From Pseudonocardia sulfidoxydans NBRC 16205 (GTDB taxonomy: Bacteria > Actinomycetota > Actinomycetes > Mycobacteriales > Pseudonocardiaceae): a stretch of DNA of 64,000 nucleotides. Below the pieces are notes generated by a model that ran no database searches, was not told the DNA's origin, and saw nothing but the letters and a program-made list of their open reading frames with translations. Both the position numbers and the translations under genes were made by a program. Positions 28,627-36,559 of this stretch are shown piece after piece (positions within the stretch are counted from its first letter, which is position 1; each line of letters opens with the position of its first letter). The DNA lies in assembly GCF_007989085.1 (NCBI RefSeq), contig NZ_BJVJ01000022.1, positions 1 through 64,000 on the forward strand. The letters run 5' to 3'.

Positions 28627-31305
28627 ATGCGCGACGCGGCGCAGGGACGGAACGGGGCGCCGATGCCCGACCCGTTGGTCGCGCGCAAGATCGTCGTGCC
28701 GACCTCCCGGGGCGCCGTGGTGCCACGGCCGCGGCTGTTCCGCCTACTCGAGGACGGCAGCCGCTACCCGCTCGTGACGGTCGTGGCCCCGGCGGGCTGG
28801 GGCAAGACCACGCTGCTGTCGACATGGCTCCAGCAGCCCGCCGACGATCGCGTCGTCGCCTGGCTGTCGGTCGACGGCGAGGACGACGACCCGGTCCGCT
28901 TCTGGTCGCACGTGATCACGACGATGGCGCACGCGCTGGCCCTGCACCCCGACCATGCGCTCTCGACGATGCGACCCACCCGCGCCACGTCGAACGACGC
29001 GCGGTTCGTCGCCGAGATGATCGACGTGCTCGCCGCGCTCCCCGAACCGGTCTGCCTCATGATCGACGACGTCCACGAGATCGGCGAGCCGAGCATCCCG
29101 GCGGCGCTCACCTACCTGGTCGCGCACGCGCCACCGAACTTCCGGCTCGTCCTGTCGGGCCGGTTCCTGCCCGGAATCCCGTTGGGCCGCATGCGCGTCC
29201 TCGACGAGGTCCTGGAGATCAACGCGGCCGCGCTGGCGTTCACCGACGCCGAGCTCTCGTCCGTCCTCGACGCCGCGGGACACGAGGTCGCCCCGGCGGA
29301 CACCGCGCGGTTGCTGCAGCGCACCGAGGGGTGGCCCGCCGGCGTACGGCTCGCGGAGCTGGCGATGTCCGGTACCGCGGGCCCGCCCGCCACCCTCACG
29401 GACCTGACGGGGGAGGAAGCGGTCGTCGCCGAGTACTTCATCAACGAGGTCTTCGACCGCCAGGACCCGGTGACGCGCGAGTTCCTGCTGCTCACCTGCG
29501 TGGCCGACACGCTGACCGCCGACCTGGCCGACGCGCTGACCGGCCGGGCCGACTCCGAGCAGCTGCTCGAGACGATGGCCCGGACCAACACGCTCATCGG
29601 GATCCAGGGGCGGCGCCCCTGGTACCGCTACCACCAGCTGTTCGCCGAGACCCTGCGCTCGACGCTGCGCCGCGACGACCCGCAGCTGATGCGGGCCCAG
29701 CACCGCACGGCGGCGCGCTGGCACGCCGCGCGCGGCGACCCGGTGGCAGCCGTCCGGCACGCCGTCGACGGCGGCGACCTCGCGACCGCCCGGCTCGCCC
29801 TCGGCAGGGTGTGGCTGCGCCTCGTGCTCGACGGCGAGCTCACGACGCTCACCCGGGTGCTCGACCTGCTGCCCCGCAACACCGTGTCCGGGGACGCCGA
29901 GCTCGTCCTCGTGCGCGCGGTCCTACACCTGGAGTCGGGACGCGACCGGCTCGCGCAGGCCGACGTCGAGACCGGGGAGCAGCTGCTCGGCGGTCTCGAC
30001 GGCACTGACCGGACCAGGGCCGCGGCGGTGGCCGCGACGGTGCGGCTGCGGCTGGCCCAGCTCGGCGGCGACATCCACGCGGCACGGCACGCGGGCGAGG
30101 CCGTGCTGGCGTCTCCCGCCCTGGAGGTCGACGACCCGTTGCGGGCCATGGCCCTGCTCGCTCTCGGCGTGTGCGAGTACTTCACCGGGCGTCGTGGCGC
30201 GTCGCAGGAGATCCTGCGCGAGGGCCTCCGGATCGCCCGGACGACTGGCCACGACTATCTGGTCACGGGCTTCCTGAGCCAGCTGGCCGTGGTCCTGACG
30301 GCGCAGGACCGGCCCGTGGAGGCCGTCGACGCGGCGCAGGAGGCCGTCGAGCTCGCACAACGGCGCGGCTGGGGCGCGACGCCGCAGATGGCCGTCACGT
30401 GGCACGCCCTGGGCTGGGCGCACTTCCTGTGGAACCGGCTCGACGAGGCCGACCTCTACCTGGACCGGGCCGAGCTGGCCGCGCCGAGCGGTGACGCCGC
30501 CCTGCTCGCGGCGATCCACATGGTGCAAGGCCTCGTGCAGTCGTTGCGCCGCAACCGCGACGCCGCCCTCGCGCTCCTGGCCGCCGCGGAGGGCAACCTC
30601 GGCGACGTCATCGACCGCTTCGTCTTCCGCTCCTACATCCGGGCCGAGGTCGTCCGGCTCCTGGTGGCGACGGGCCGGCTCGACGAGGCGGACCGCCGCC
30701 TCGCCCCCCATCGCGGCGGGCAGCGGTCGGTGGGCCTCGCGGTCGCCGAGGCCGAGCTGGCGAGGGCCCGTGGTGACGTCGCCGGCGCACTGGCAGTCGT
30801 GGGGTCGGCGCCCGGCGGCACCGGGAGCGGGTTCCTGGACCAGCACCTGCAGGCCCGTGTGCTGACGGCGGTCCTGACCGCGGAGCTGGGCCGTCCTGAC
30901 GATGCCGACCGCGTCCTCGAGGACGCCTTGGACCTCGCACTTCCCGGCGACTACCGGCAGCCGTTCCTGCAGTTCGACGCGGCGCGGGCGCTGCTCGAGG
31001 CCCACCGTGGCTGCCCGGCGCACCGGCGGTTCGTGGCGGACCTGCTCGGGTCCGACGACGCCGCCGTGGCCGGGACGGCCGCCCCCGGCGCGGAGGTGCT
31101 CTCCGACCGGGAGGCCGAGGTCCTCGGCCACCTCGCGGCAATGCTCACCGCCGCCGAGATCGGCGCCGAGATGTTCGTGTCGGTCAACACCGTGAAGACC
31201 CACCTGAAGAACGTCTACCGCAAGCTCGGTGTGAGCAGCCGACGGCAGGCGGTGGCGCGCGGCGTCGCGCTGGGCATCGTGCGGCCCGGCCCCGGCAGGG
31301 GGTGA
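28627..31305 (+). CDS. Large LuxR (MalT/LAL-type) transcriptional activator
   Basis: An 892-residue STAND ATPase regulator. Near the N-terminus PLVARKIVVPTSRGAVVPRP and the P-loop VVAPAGWGKTTL (51-62) open the NACHT-like ATPase; LMIDDVHEI is the Walker B; a long alpha-helical TPR-like region follows (about 400-800). The C-terminus is a LuxR helix-turn-helix: LSDREAEVLGHLAAMLTAAE, then MFVSVNTVKTHLKNVYRKLG. Such MalT-like proteins bind an inducer and ATP, oligomerise and activate catabolic operons. The ATG at 28627 follows AGGAGC. It converges on the Rieske operon with only 4 bp between stops and is the most likely regulator of it. Confidence 0.93.
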   Translation: MRDAAQGRNGAPMPDPLVARKIVVPTSRGAVVPRPRLFRLLEDGSRYPLVTVVAPAGWGKTTLLSTWLQQPADDRVVAWLSVDGEDDDPVRFWSHVITTMAHALALHPDHALSTMRPTRATSNDARFVAEMIDVLAALPEPVCLMIDDVHEIGEPSIPAALTYLVAHAPPNFRLVLSGRFLPGIPLGRMRVLDEVLEINAAALAFTDAELSSVLDAAGHEVAPADTARLLQRTEGWPAGVRLAELAMSGTAGPPATLTDLTGEEAVVAEYFINEVFDRQDPVTREFLLLTCVADTLTADLADALTGRADSEQLLETMARTNTLIGIQGRRPWYRYHQLFAETLRSTLRRDDPQLMRAQHRTAARWHAARGDPVAAVRHAVDGGDLATARLALGRVWLRLVLDGELTTLTRVLDLLPRNTVSGDAELVLVRAVLHLESGRDRLAQADVETGEQLLGGLDGTDRTRAAAVAATVRLRLAQLGGDIHAARHAGEAVLASPALEVDDPLRAMALLALGVCEYFTGRRGASQEILREGLRIARTTGHDYLVTGFLSQLAVVLTAQDRPVEAVDAAQEAVELAQRRGWGATPQMAVTWHALGWAHFLWNRLDEADLYLDRAELAAPSGDAALLAAIHMVQGLVQSLRRNRDAALALLAAAEGNLGDVIDRFVFRSYIRAEVVRLLVATGRLDEADRRLAPHRGGQRSVGLAVAEAELARARGDVAGALAVVGSAPGGTGSGFLDQHLQARVLTAVLTAELGRPDDADRVLEDALDLALPGDYRQPFLQFDAARALLEAHRGCPAHRRFVADLLGSDDAAVAGTAAPGAEVLSDREAEVLGHLAAMLTAAEIGAEMFVSVNTVKTHLKNVYRKLGVSSRRQAVARGVALGIVRPGPGRG

Positions 31306-31309
31306 CAGG

Positions 31310-32503
31310 TCAGCCGAGAACCGCCGCGTGCACGTCGGCCCACGCCACACCCCGGTCCATCGCCGTCTTGGCGCGGACGAACGCGGCCGACCGGTTCTTG
31401 GCCAGCACCCCGACCAGGCGCCCGCCGTCGCCGTAGCCGACCACGAACTCGTCGGCCTCCAGCCCACCGCAGAGCATGCGGACATCCGGGGCGCACGGGT
31501 CGCCGGCGAACTGGAAGTGGTGGCCGTACTGGTGCGTCCAGAAGTAGCGTCCGCTGGTGAACGGGCCGGGCGTGCCGCCGGTGAGCCGGTTCGCGACGTG
31601 GCGGGCCTGCTCGACCGCGACCATCCACTGCTGACCGCGCGCCGTCCGCCCGGTCGAAGTGTCGGTCCAGCGCGCGACGTCACCCGCGGCGTGGATGTTC
31701 GACGGGCCCGCGCACAGCTGCTCGTCGCACACCAGGCCGTCGTCGATGCGCAGGCCCGACCCCGCGAGCCACTCGACGTTGGGCACCACGCCGAGGCCGG
31801 CGACGAGCAGGTCGCACGGGAGCACGCTGCCGTCGCTGAGCCGGACCGCCTCGACCCGCCCGCGGCCCAGGACCTCGGCGATGCCGACCCCGCACCGTAG
31901 GTCGGTGCCGTTGTCGCGGTGCATCGACACGAACGCCGCGTCCACCCGGGGCCCCACGGCCCGCACGAGCGGCGTCGGCTGCACCTCGACGACGGTGACG
32001 TCGAGCCCCAGCGCCCGCGCGCTGGACGCCACCTCGGCACCGACGAACCCGGCCCCCGCGACGACGACGGTCGGGCACCGTTCGAGCTCCGCCCGGATCG
32101 CCGCCGCGTCGTCGACGGTCCGCAGCGCGAACACGCCCTCCGCTGGGATGTCCCACGGGACCGGCCGGGGCCGTGCGCCCGTGCAGACGACCAGGTCGTC
32201 GTAGGGCACCGGACCCGCGGCGGTCTCGACGACGCGGCGCCCGGGGTCGAGACCGAGGACCGCGCAACCCGTACGCAGCTCGACGTCGAGGTCGGCGAAG
32301 GCCTGCTCGTCCTTGAACGTGGCGTCCTGCGGCTTGACCTTCCCGGTGAGGACCTCCTTGGACAGCGGCGGACGGTCGTAGGGCAGGTGCGGCTCGTCAC
32401 CGAGCACGACGACCGACCCGTCGAATCCCCTGCGCCTGAGGAACTCAGTGACCCGCACCGCGGCCAGCCCGCCGCCGGCGACGACCACCCGCCGCGTCCC
32501 CAT
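31310..32503 (-). CDS. FAD-dependent ferredoxin reductase of a Rieske oxygenase system
   Basis: A 397-residue reductase: RRVVVAGGGLAAVRVTEFLR (FAD dinucleotide fold), HLPYDRPPLSKEVLTG (family signature), VVVAGAGFVGAEVASSARAL (NAD fold), IHAAGDVARW (FAD ribityl motif), and a C-terminal reductase domain. It should pass electrons from NADH to the ferredoxin encoded 11 bp upstream. It is the last gene of the oxygenase-ferredoxin-reductase operon. It could also serve the P450 ferredoxin at 12 kb, which has no reductase of its own. Confidence 0.93.
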   Translation of the reverse strand: MGTRRVVVAGGGLAAVRVTEFLRRRGFDGSVVVLGDEPHLPYDRPPLSKEVLTGKVKPQDATFKDEQAFADLDVELRTGCAVLGLDPGRRVVETAAGPVPYDDLVVCTGARPRPVPWDIPAEGVFALRTVDDAAAIRAELERCPTVVVAGAGFVGAEVASSARALGLDVTVVEVQPTPLVRAVGPRVDAAFVSMHRDNGTDLRCGVGIAEVLGRGRVEAVRLSDGSVLPCDLLVAGLGVVPNVEWLAGSGLRIDDGLVCDEQLCAGPSNIHAAGDVARWTDTSTGRTARGQQWMVAVEQARHVANRLTGGTPGPFTSGRYFWTHQYGHHFQFAGDPCAPDVRMLCGGLEADEFVVGYGDGGRLVGVLAKNRSAAFVRAKTAMDRGVAWADVHAAVLG

Positions 32504-32513
32504 CCCGGTGCCC

Positions 32514-32714
32514 TCAGCCCTCGGCCGCGACGCCGATGGCGTCGACCGGGCAGCAGGCCGCGGCGTCGTGCACGCTGTCGAGGTCGGCGCCGGTCACGGT
32601 GTGGTGCAGCACAACCAGCCGCGCGTCGGGCCCCATCCCGAACACGTTCGCCGCGATCGTGGTGCACATCCCCGAATGGATGCACCGGTCCCAGTCGATC
32701 GTCACGTCCGCCAT
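32514..32714 (-). CDS. Ferredoxin of the Rieske oxygenase system
   Basis: A 66-residue ferredoxin: VTIDWDRCIHSGMCTTIAAN with CxxxxxC spacing, and CCPVDAIGV at the end. The second cysteine of the usual 4Fe-4S pattern is replaced, so a 3Fe-4S cluster is likely; the CC pair before P is unusual and offers an extra thiol. Situated between oxygenase and reductase genes, it is the electron carrier of this three-component system. ATG at 32714 follows GGAGGAGAC. It is distinct from the P450 ferredoxin at 11.9 kb. Confidence 0.92.
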   Translation of the reverse strand: MADVTIDWDRCIHSGMCTTIAANVFGMGPDARLVVLHHTVTGADLDSVHDAAACCPVDAIGVAAEG

Positions 32715-32750
32715 GTCTCCTCCTTCTCCGTCGGGCCGGTCGCGCCGGTT

Positions 32751-33839
32751 TCAGCTGCCGCCGAGCTTCTCGGCCAGCTCGAACAACCAGCGCCGGTACT
32801 CGATGGAGTACTTGTCGACGCCCTTGAGGTGCATCTCCTCGGACAGGTCCTCGGGCAGTTCCTCGGGGCGCTGCGACTCGACCACCGGGCGGTCCTGCTC
32901 GTAGATGAAGTGGACGAACCCACCCAGCTCCTCGTCGGCCTTCGCCGGGTCGCCGAAGTCGCGGCCGGCGATGGTGAAGTTGCGGATGCTGCGCGGGCCC
33001 AGCGGGGTCGGGTGGAACAGCAGGTTGTACTTGTTGCCGTCGGAGAAGACGATGTTGAGCATGCAGGTCAGCGGCATGAACACCCGCCAGTCGATGGAGA
33101 AGTAGACGTACGGGTCCTCGGGCAGGTCCTTGCCGCCCCAGGCCGCCGAGTCGACCGGCACCCGCACGAGCGTCTTCTTGTCCTGCAGGTTCTCGAGGCG
33201 GTTCTCGTCGCGCCAGACGTCGTGGCCCGGCACCGCGGGCTGCGACGCGTCGCCCAGGTAACCGTCGTGCAGGATCGCGAAGTGCGAGTAGTCGGTGTAG
33301 TTCTCGACCCGGCGTGGCGCGCTGCAGTCCCAGTCGGTCAGCGGACGGCACGCGATGTGGTGCAGCCCCGGGTCGTCGAACTGGGGGTACTCCGGCAGCG
33401 GGTAGTACGGCTCGTCGACCAGGCAGGCCCAGATCAGCCCGTAGCGTTCCGCCGACAGGTACTTGTGCACGCTCGCCCGGAGGTGGCCCGCGAGGTCGGG
33501 GCGCTGGGGTGCGAGGGTGCAGCGGCCGCTGCCGTCGTACTGCCAGCCGTGGTAAGGGCACTGCAGCTCGCGGCCGCCGATCACGGTGCCGATCGACAGT
33601 GCGGACCCGCGGTGCGCGCACAGGTCGTCGAAAACACAAACCTCGCCGTCCAACCGGACGACGACCAGCTGCTGCCCCATGAGCGTCGCCCGGATCGGCG
33701 TGTCCCCGAGATCCTCGGCGTAGGCGATGGGATGCCAGAAGTGCCGCAACGAGCGGTAGATCCGGGCCTCGCCGTCGGCGTTGAACTCGTTGACCCGCGA
33801 GGTGAACGCGGACTCGTCCGGGAGGTCGGTGAGCGTCAT
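32751..33839 (-). CDS. Rieske non-heme iron oxygenase, alpha subunit
   Basis: A 362-residue oxygenase. The Rieske centre is CAHRGSALSIG with CPYHGWQYD (Cys-x-His and Cys-x2-His). The mononuclear iron site is NYTDYSHFAILHDG: bridging Asp and two His ligands. No beta subunit is encoded, placing it with homomeric alpha-only enzymes that hydroxylate or demethylate aromatic acids and sterol-like compounds. Electron donors follow directly (ferredoxin, reductase). ATG at 33839 with GGAGGTCCC upstream of it on the gene's strand is less clear (GAAAGGGACCTCCACC). A cluster of palindromes 97-140 bp upstream marks a regulated promoter. Substrate unknown. Confidence 0.93.
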   Translation of the reverse strand: MTLTDLPDESAFTSRVNEFNADGEARIYRSLRHFWHPIAYAEDLGDTPIRATLMGQQLVVVRLDGEVCVFDDLCAHRGSALSIGTVIGGRELQCPYHGWQYDGSGRCTLAPQRPDLAGHLRASVHKYLSAERYGLIWACLVDEPYYPLPEYPQFDDPGLHHIACRPLTDWDCSAPRRVENYTDYSHFAILHDGYLGDASQPAVPGHDVWRDENRLENLQDKKTLVRVPVDSAAWGGKDLPEDPYVYFSIDWRVFMPLTCMLNIVFSDGNKYNLLFHPTPLGPRSIRNFTIAGRDFGDPAKADEELGGFVHFIYEQDRPVVESQRPEELPEDLSEEMHLKGVDKYSIEYRRWLFELAEKLGGS

Positions 33840-33935
33840 GGTGGAGGTCCCTTTCTCGGCGGTGAGGTGGGGGCGTCATGTCCGGCTCCGGTCCACAGTG
33901 TCGGGCGTCACGGAGATCGAGTCGACACACGGGGC

Positions 33936-33979
33936 GGGTGACCCCTCGGGCCGAACCCCTCACCCGCGACGGGTGACCC
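33936..33979. promoter_or_regulatory. Operator cluster upstream of the Rieske operon
   Basis: Two identical 9-bp palindromes GGGTGACCC (33936-33944, 33971-33979) are 35 bp apart, and the second overlaps a longer perfect dyad TCACCCG-CGA-CGGGTGA (33960-33976). They lie 97-140 bp before the oxygenase start, upstream of where RNA polymerase would sit, as expected for an activator site. The remaining gap 33840-34023 has no gene. Confidence 0.55.
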
Positions 33980-34023
33980 GGCACCCGGAACTGCATGCGC
34001 GCGAACGGGTTCGGACATGCCGA

Positions 34024-34058
34024 CGCGGGCCGCGGCGGCTGGTCGGCCGCGGCCCGCG
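34024..34058 (-). terminator. Terminator of the amidase-creatininase operon
   Basis: A perfect 13-bp stem CGCGGGCCGCGGC / GCCGCGGCCCGCG with a 9-nt loop, starting 20 bp past the creatininase stop. It is among the strongest hairpins in the window. Confidence 0.8.
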
Positions 34059-34077
34059 AGGCGTGGACGTCCTCCCG

Positions 34078-34869
34078 CTACGGCGTGCCGGCGGGCACCC
34101 GTCGGTCGGCGTAGGACGGCCGGATGTCGGTCATCATGACGACGAGCTCCTCGACGACGGCGTCGAGGAACGCACGGCCGCTCTCCGCGGACGCCACGTG
34201 CGGGTCACCGAAGATCGAGGTGTCGTTGGTCGAGGGGCTCGGCCGGGTCGTGTACGTCCGCGACGGCGTGACCGGGGCGACGAGGTCCCAACCGACCAGC
34301 GGCGTCGCCACCCCCTCGATCGCGGCCATGTCGACGAGCTCCGGGCGGACGGCGAGCTGGAACGACGTCTCGAACTCGCAGCCGTGGCCCATGCCGCCGA
34401 CCTCGGACCGGCGCAGCGCGTGGATCCGGGCCGCCGCGGGCTCCCAGTAGCTGACGGCCGTCACCGTCGGGGCGAAGGTCGTGTCGAGGTCGTCGATCAA
34501 CCGCCGGGCCACCGCGTCGTTCGCGGTCCCGTTGGGCCGGTTCCCGTTGAGGATCAGCAGCTTGCGGAACCCCTGCTTGATCAGCGCCGTCCCGACCTCG
34601 TAGACGAGCTCCTGGTAGAGCGGCACCGACAGGGAGATCGTGCCGGTGAACGACTCGAAGGTCTTCGAGATCCCGTAGGGCAGGGGCGGGGCGACGACGG
34701 CACCGAGCCGCTCCGCCACCAGCGTCGCGACGTGCTCGGCCTGGTGGGTGTCGGCGTCGTTGGGCATGTGCGCGCCGTGCGCCTCGGTGGCGCCGGTGGG
34801 CAGGATGACCAGGGCCTCGCGATCGATGGCCTCCTGGACCTGCCGCCAGCTCATGTGGGCGATCTTCAT
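34078..34869 (-). CDS. Creatininase-family amidohydrolase
   Basis: A 263-residue enzyme: ALVILPTGATEAHGAHMPND with ADTHQAE supplies the Glu/His/Asp metal ligands, and MGHGCEFETS supplies the later His and Glu. The loop normally NGHGGN reads LNGNRPNG, so one His is lost. The family hydrolyses cyclic or linear amides (creatinine, formamidopyrimidines, mycofactocin peptide). Its ATG overlaps the amidase stop (ATGA) and GGAGAG precedes it, so the two form one operon and may act in sequence on a cyclic amide. Exact substrate unknown. Confidence 0.88.
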   Translation of the reverse strand: MKIAHMSWRQVQEAIDREALVILPTGATEAHGAHMPNDADTHQAEHVATLVAERLGAVVAPPLPYGISKTFESFTGTISLSVPLYQELVYEVGTALIKQGFRKLLILNGNRPNGTANDAVARRLIDDLDTTFAPTVTAVSYWEPAAARIHALRRSEVGGMGHGCEFETSFQLAVRPELVDMAAIEGVATPLVGWDLVAPVTPSRTYTTRPSPSTNDTSIFGDPHVASAESGRAFLDAVVEELVVMMTDIRPSYADRRVPAGTP

Positions 34870-36338
34870 CGGGACTCTCCTCCCGCGACGGCCGCAGCCG
34901 TCGCGTCGACGACGGGCGGCCGCCGGCGGCCGTGCCCGGTGGACGTCTCGAACATGTGGCCGATCTCGAGGACCCGCCGGTCGGCGCCGGGTGGGCCGAC
35001 GATCTGCATGCCGACGGGCAGCCCGTCGTCGGTGAAACCGGCCGGTACCGACAACGCCGGGCATCCCGTCGCACTGATCCAGTAGGCGAGGCGCATCCAG
35101 TCGAGGTATCCGGCCCCGCCCGCGGGGCCGCCGTCGCCGGCCGCCGGGAGGCGGGGGTACTCGAGCCGGGCGTCGAACGGGGGCACCGGGCTGACCGCGG
35201 CGACGAGGACGTCGTAGCCGGCGAAGAACGAGCGCATCCGTTCCCACAGCTCGCCGCGGGTGCGCTCGGCGCGGGCGACGTCCTCGGCGCGCAGTGCACG
35301 GCCGGCCTCGATATTCGCGACCAGGCTCGGCTTGACCAGGTCCCGGTGCGCGTCGAGCAGGTCGCCGTAGGCGAGCTGGAACTGCCACGCGCGCAGGGTG
35401 CGGAAGACCTCGTCGGCGCCGGCGAGGTCGGGGTGCTCCTCGACGACCGTGCAGCCGAGGCCTTCGAGGACGCCCACCTGTCGTGCGAGCACGTCCGCGA
35501 CGGCCGGATCGAGCGCCACCGCGCCGCCGAGGTCCGGCGCCCACGCCACCCGCACCCCGTGCAGGTCGACCTCGAGTGGGCCGTCGAGCGTTCGAGGGTC
35601 GTCGGCCAGGCTGATCGGGCACCGCGGGTCCGGCCCGGCGATCACCGACAGCAGCAGCGCGACGTCGTCGACCGAGCGGGCCATCGGGCCGGGAACGGTC
35701 AGGCTCGACCACGGCAGCACCGACGGGTACTGCGGCACCCGTCCGGACGACGGCCGCAGGCCGACGACGTTGCAGAACGACGCCGGGTTGCGCAGCGAGC
35801 CCCCCATGTCGTTGCCGTCGGCCAGCGGGTGCATCCCGCAGGCCAGAGCTGCGGCCGCACCGCCGCTGCTGCCACCCGCCGACCGGTCGAGCGCGTAGGG
35901 GTTGCGGGTGAGCCCGAACACCTCGTTGAACGTGTGCGAGCCGGCCGCGAACTCGGGGACGTTGGTCTTGCCGATCGTGATCGCGCCTGCCGCGCGGATG
36001 CGTTCGACGACGAGCTCGTCGTCGTCGGGGACGTGGTCGGCGAAGATGCGCGAGCCGTAGGTGGTGCGGAGGCCGGCGGTGCGGTGGGTGTCCTTGTGCG
36101 CCACCGGTATCCCGTGCAGCGGACCGCGCAGGCGGCCGGCAGCGCGGTCCTGGTCGGCCCGGGCGGCGTCGGCGAGCGCCTGTTCCGGCACGAGCGTCAC
36201 GATCGCGTTGACGACCGGGTTCACGGCGTCGGTCCGGTCGAGGTGGGCACGGACGAGCTCCACCGCCGACACCTGCCCGGTGCGGACGAGATCGGCCATC
36301 TCCCGTGCCGGGAGGAAGCACAGCTCATCGGCCGTCAC
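34866..36338 (-). CDS. Amidase signature (AS) family amidohydrolase
   Basis: A 490-residue AS-family hydrolase with the full Ser-cisSer-Lys triad: Lys in GIPVAHKDTHRTAG, the glycine-serine motif DRSAGGSSGGAAAALACGM, and the nucleophile Ser in GNDMGGSLRNPASFCNVVG. It would cut a linear amide to acid and ammonia. I prefer the GTG at 36338 (VTADELCFLPAREMADLV) since family members start close to this motif and a palindromic operator lies just upstream; the ATG at 36407 would add 23 residues encoded by that operator and has its ribosome site touching the start. Co-transcribed with creatininase. Confidence 0.88.
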   Translation of the reverse strand: MTADELCFLPAREMADLVRTGQVSAVELVRAHLDRTDAVNPVVNAIVTLVPEQALADAARADQDRAAGRLRGPLHGIPVAHKDTHRTAGLRTTYGSRIFADHVPDDDELVVERIRAAGAITIGKTNVPEFAAGSHTFNEVFGLTRNPYALDRSAGGSSGGAAAALACGMHPLADGNDMGGSLRNPASFCNVVGLRPSSGRVPQYPSVLPWSSLTVPGPMARSVDDVALLLSVIAGPDPRCPISLADDPRTLDGPLEVDLHGVRVAWAPDLGGAVALDPAVADVLARQVGVLEGLGCTVVEEHPDLAGADEVFRTLRAWQFQLAYGDLLDAHRDLVKPSLVANIEAGRALRAEDVARAERTRGELWERMRSFFAGYDVLVAAVSPVPPFDARLEYPRLPAAGDGGPAGGAGYLDWMRLAYWISATGCPALSVPAGFTDDGLPVGMQIVGPPGADRRVLEIGHMFETSTGHGRRRPPVVDATAAAVAGGESR

Positions 36339-36383
36339 GGGGGCGGCCCCGCCGCACGAAGCGGATGTGACATACGCCCTCTC

Positions 36384-36402
36384 CTGTCCGCTGAGCGGAT
36401 AT
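36384..36402. promoter_or_regulatory. Shared 19-bp operator, site A
   Basis: CTGTCCGCTGAGCGGATAT contains the perfect palindrome TCCGCT-G-AGCGGA and matches 16 of 19 positions of the consensus GTATCCGSTGAGCGGATAC derived from this site and those at 46426 and 51575. It lies between the amidase operon (minus) and the carboxyltransferase gene (plus). Confidence 0.6.
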
Positions 36403-36559
36403 GTCATCCTTCTTGCGGACAGTCAAGCAGGTGGCGCCGCCGACCGTCAACGCCGTCGGAGGCCCCCACCGCCGGACCGAGGAGACGATCAGCGATGGCC
36501 ACAGCCCGTCCCGGCACGTCCCGCCCCACGGTCACCCCGACGTCACGGAGGGCGGGGTG

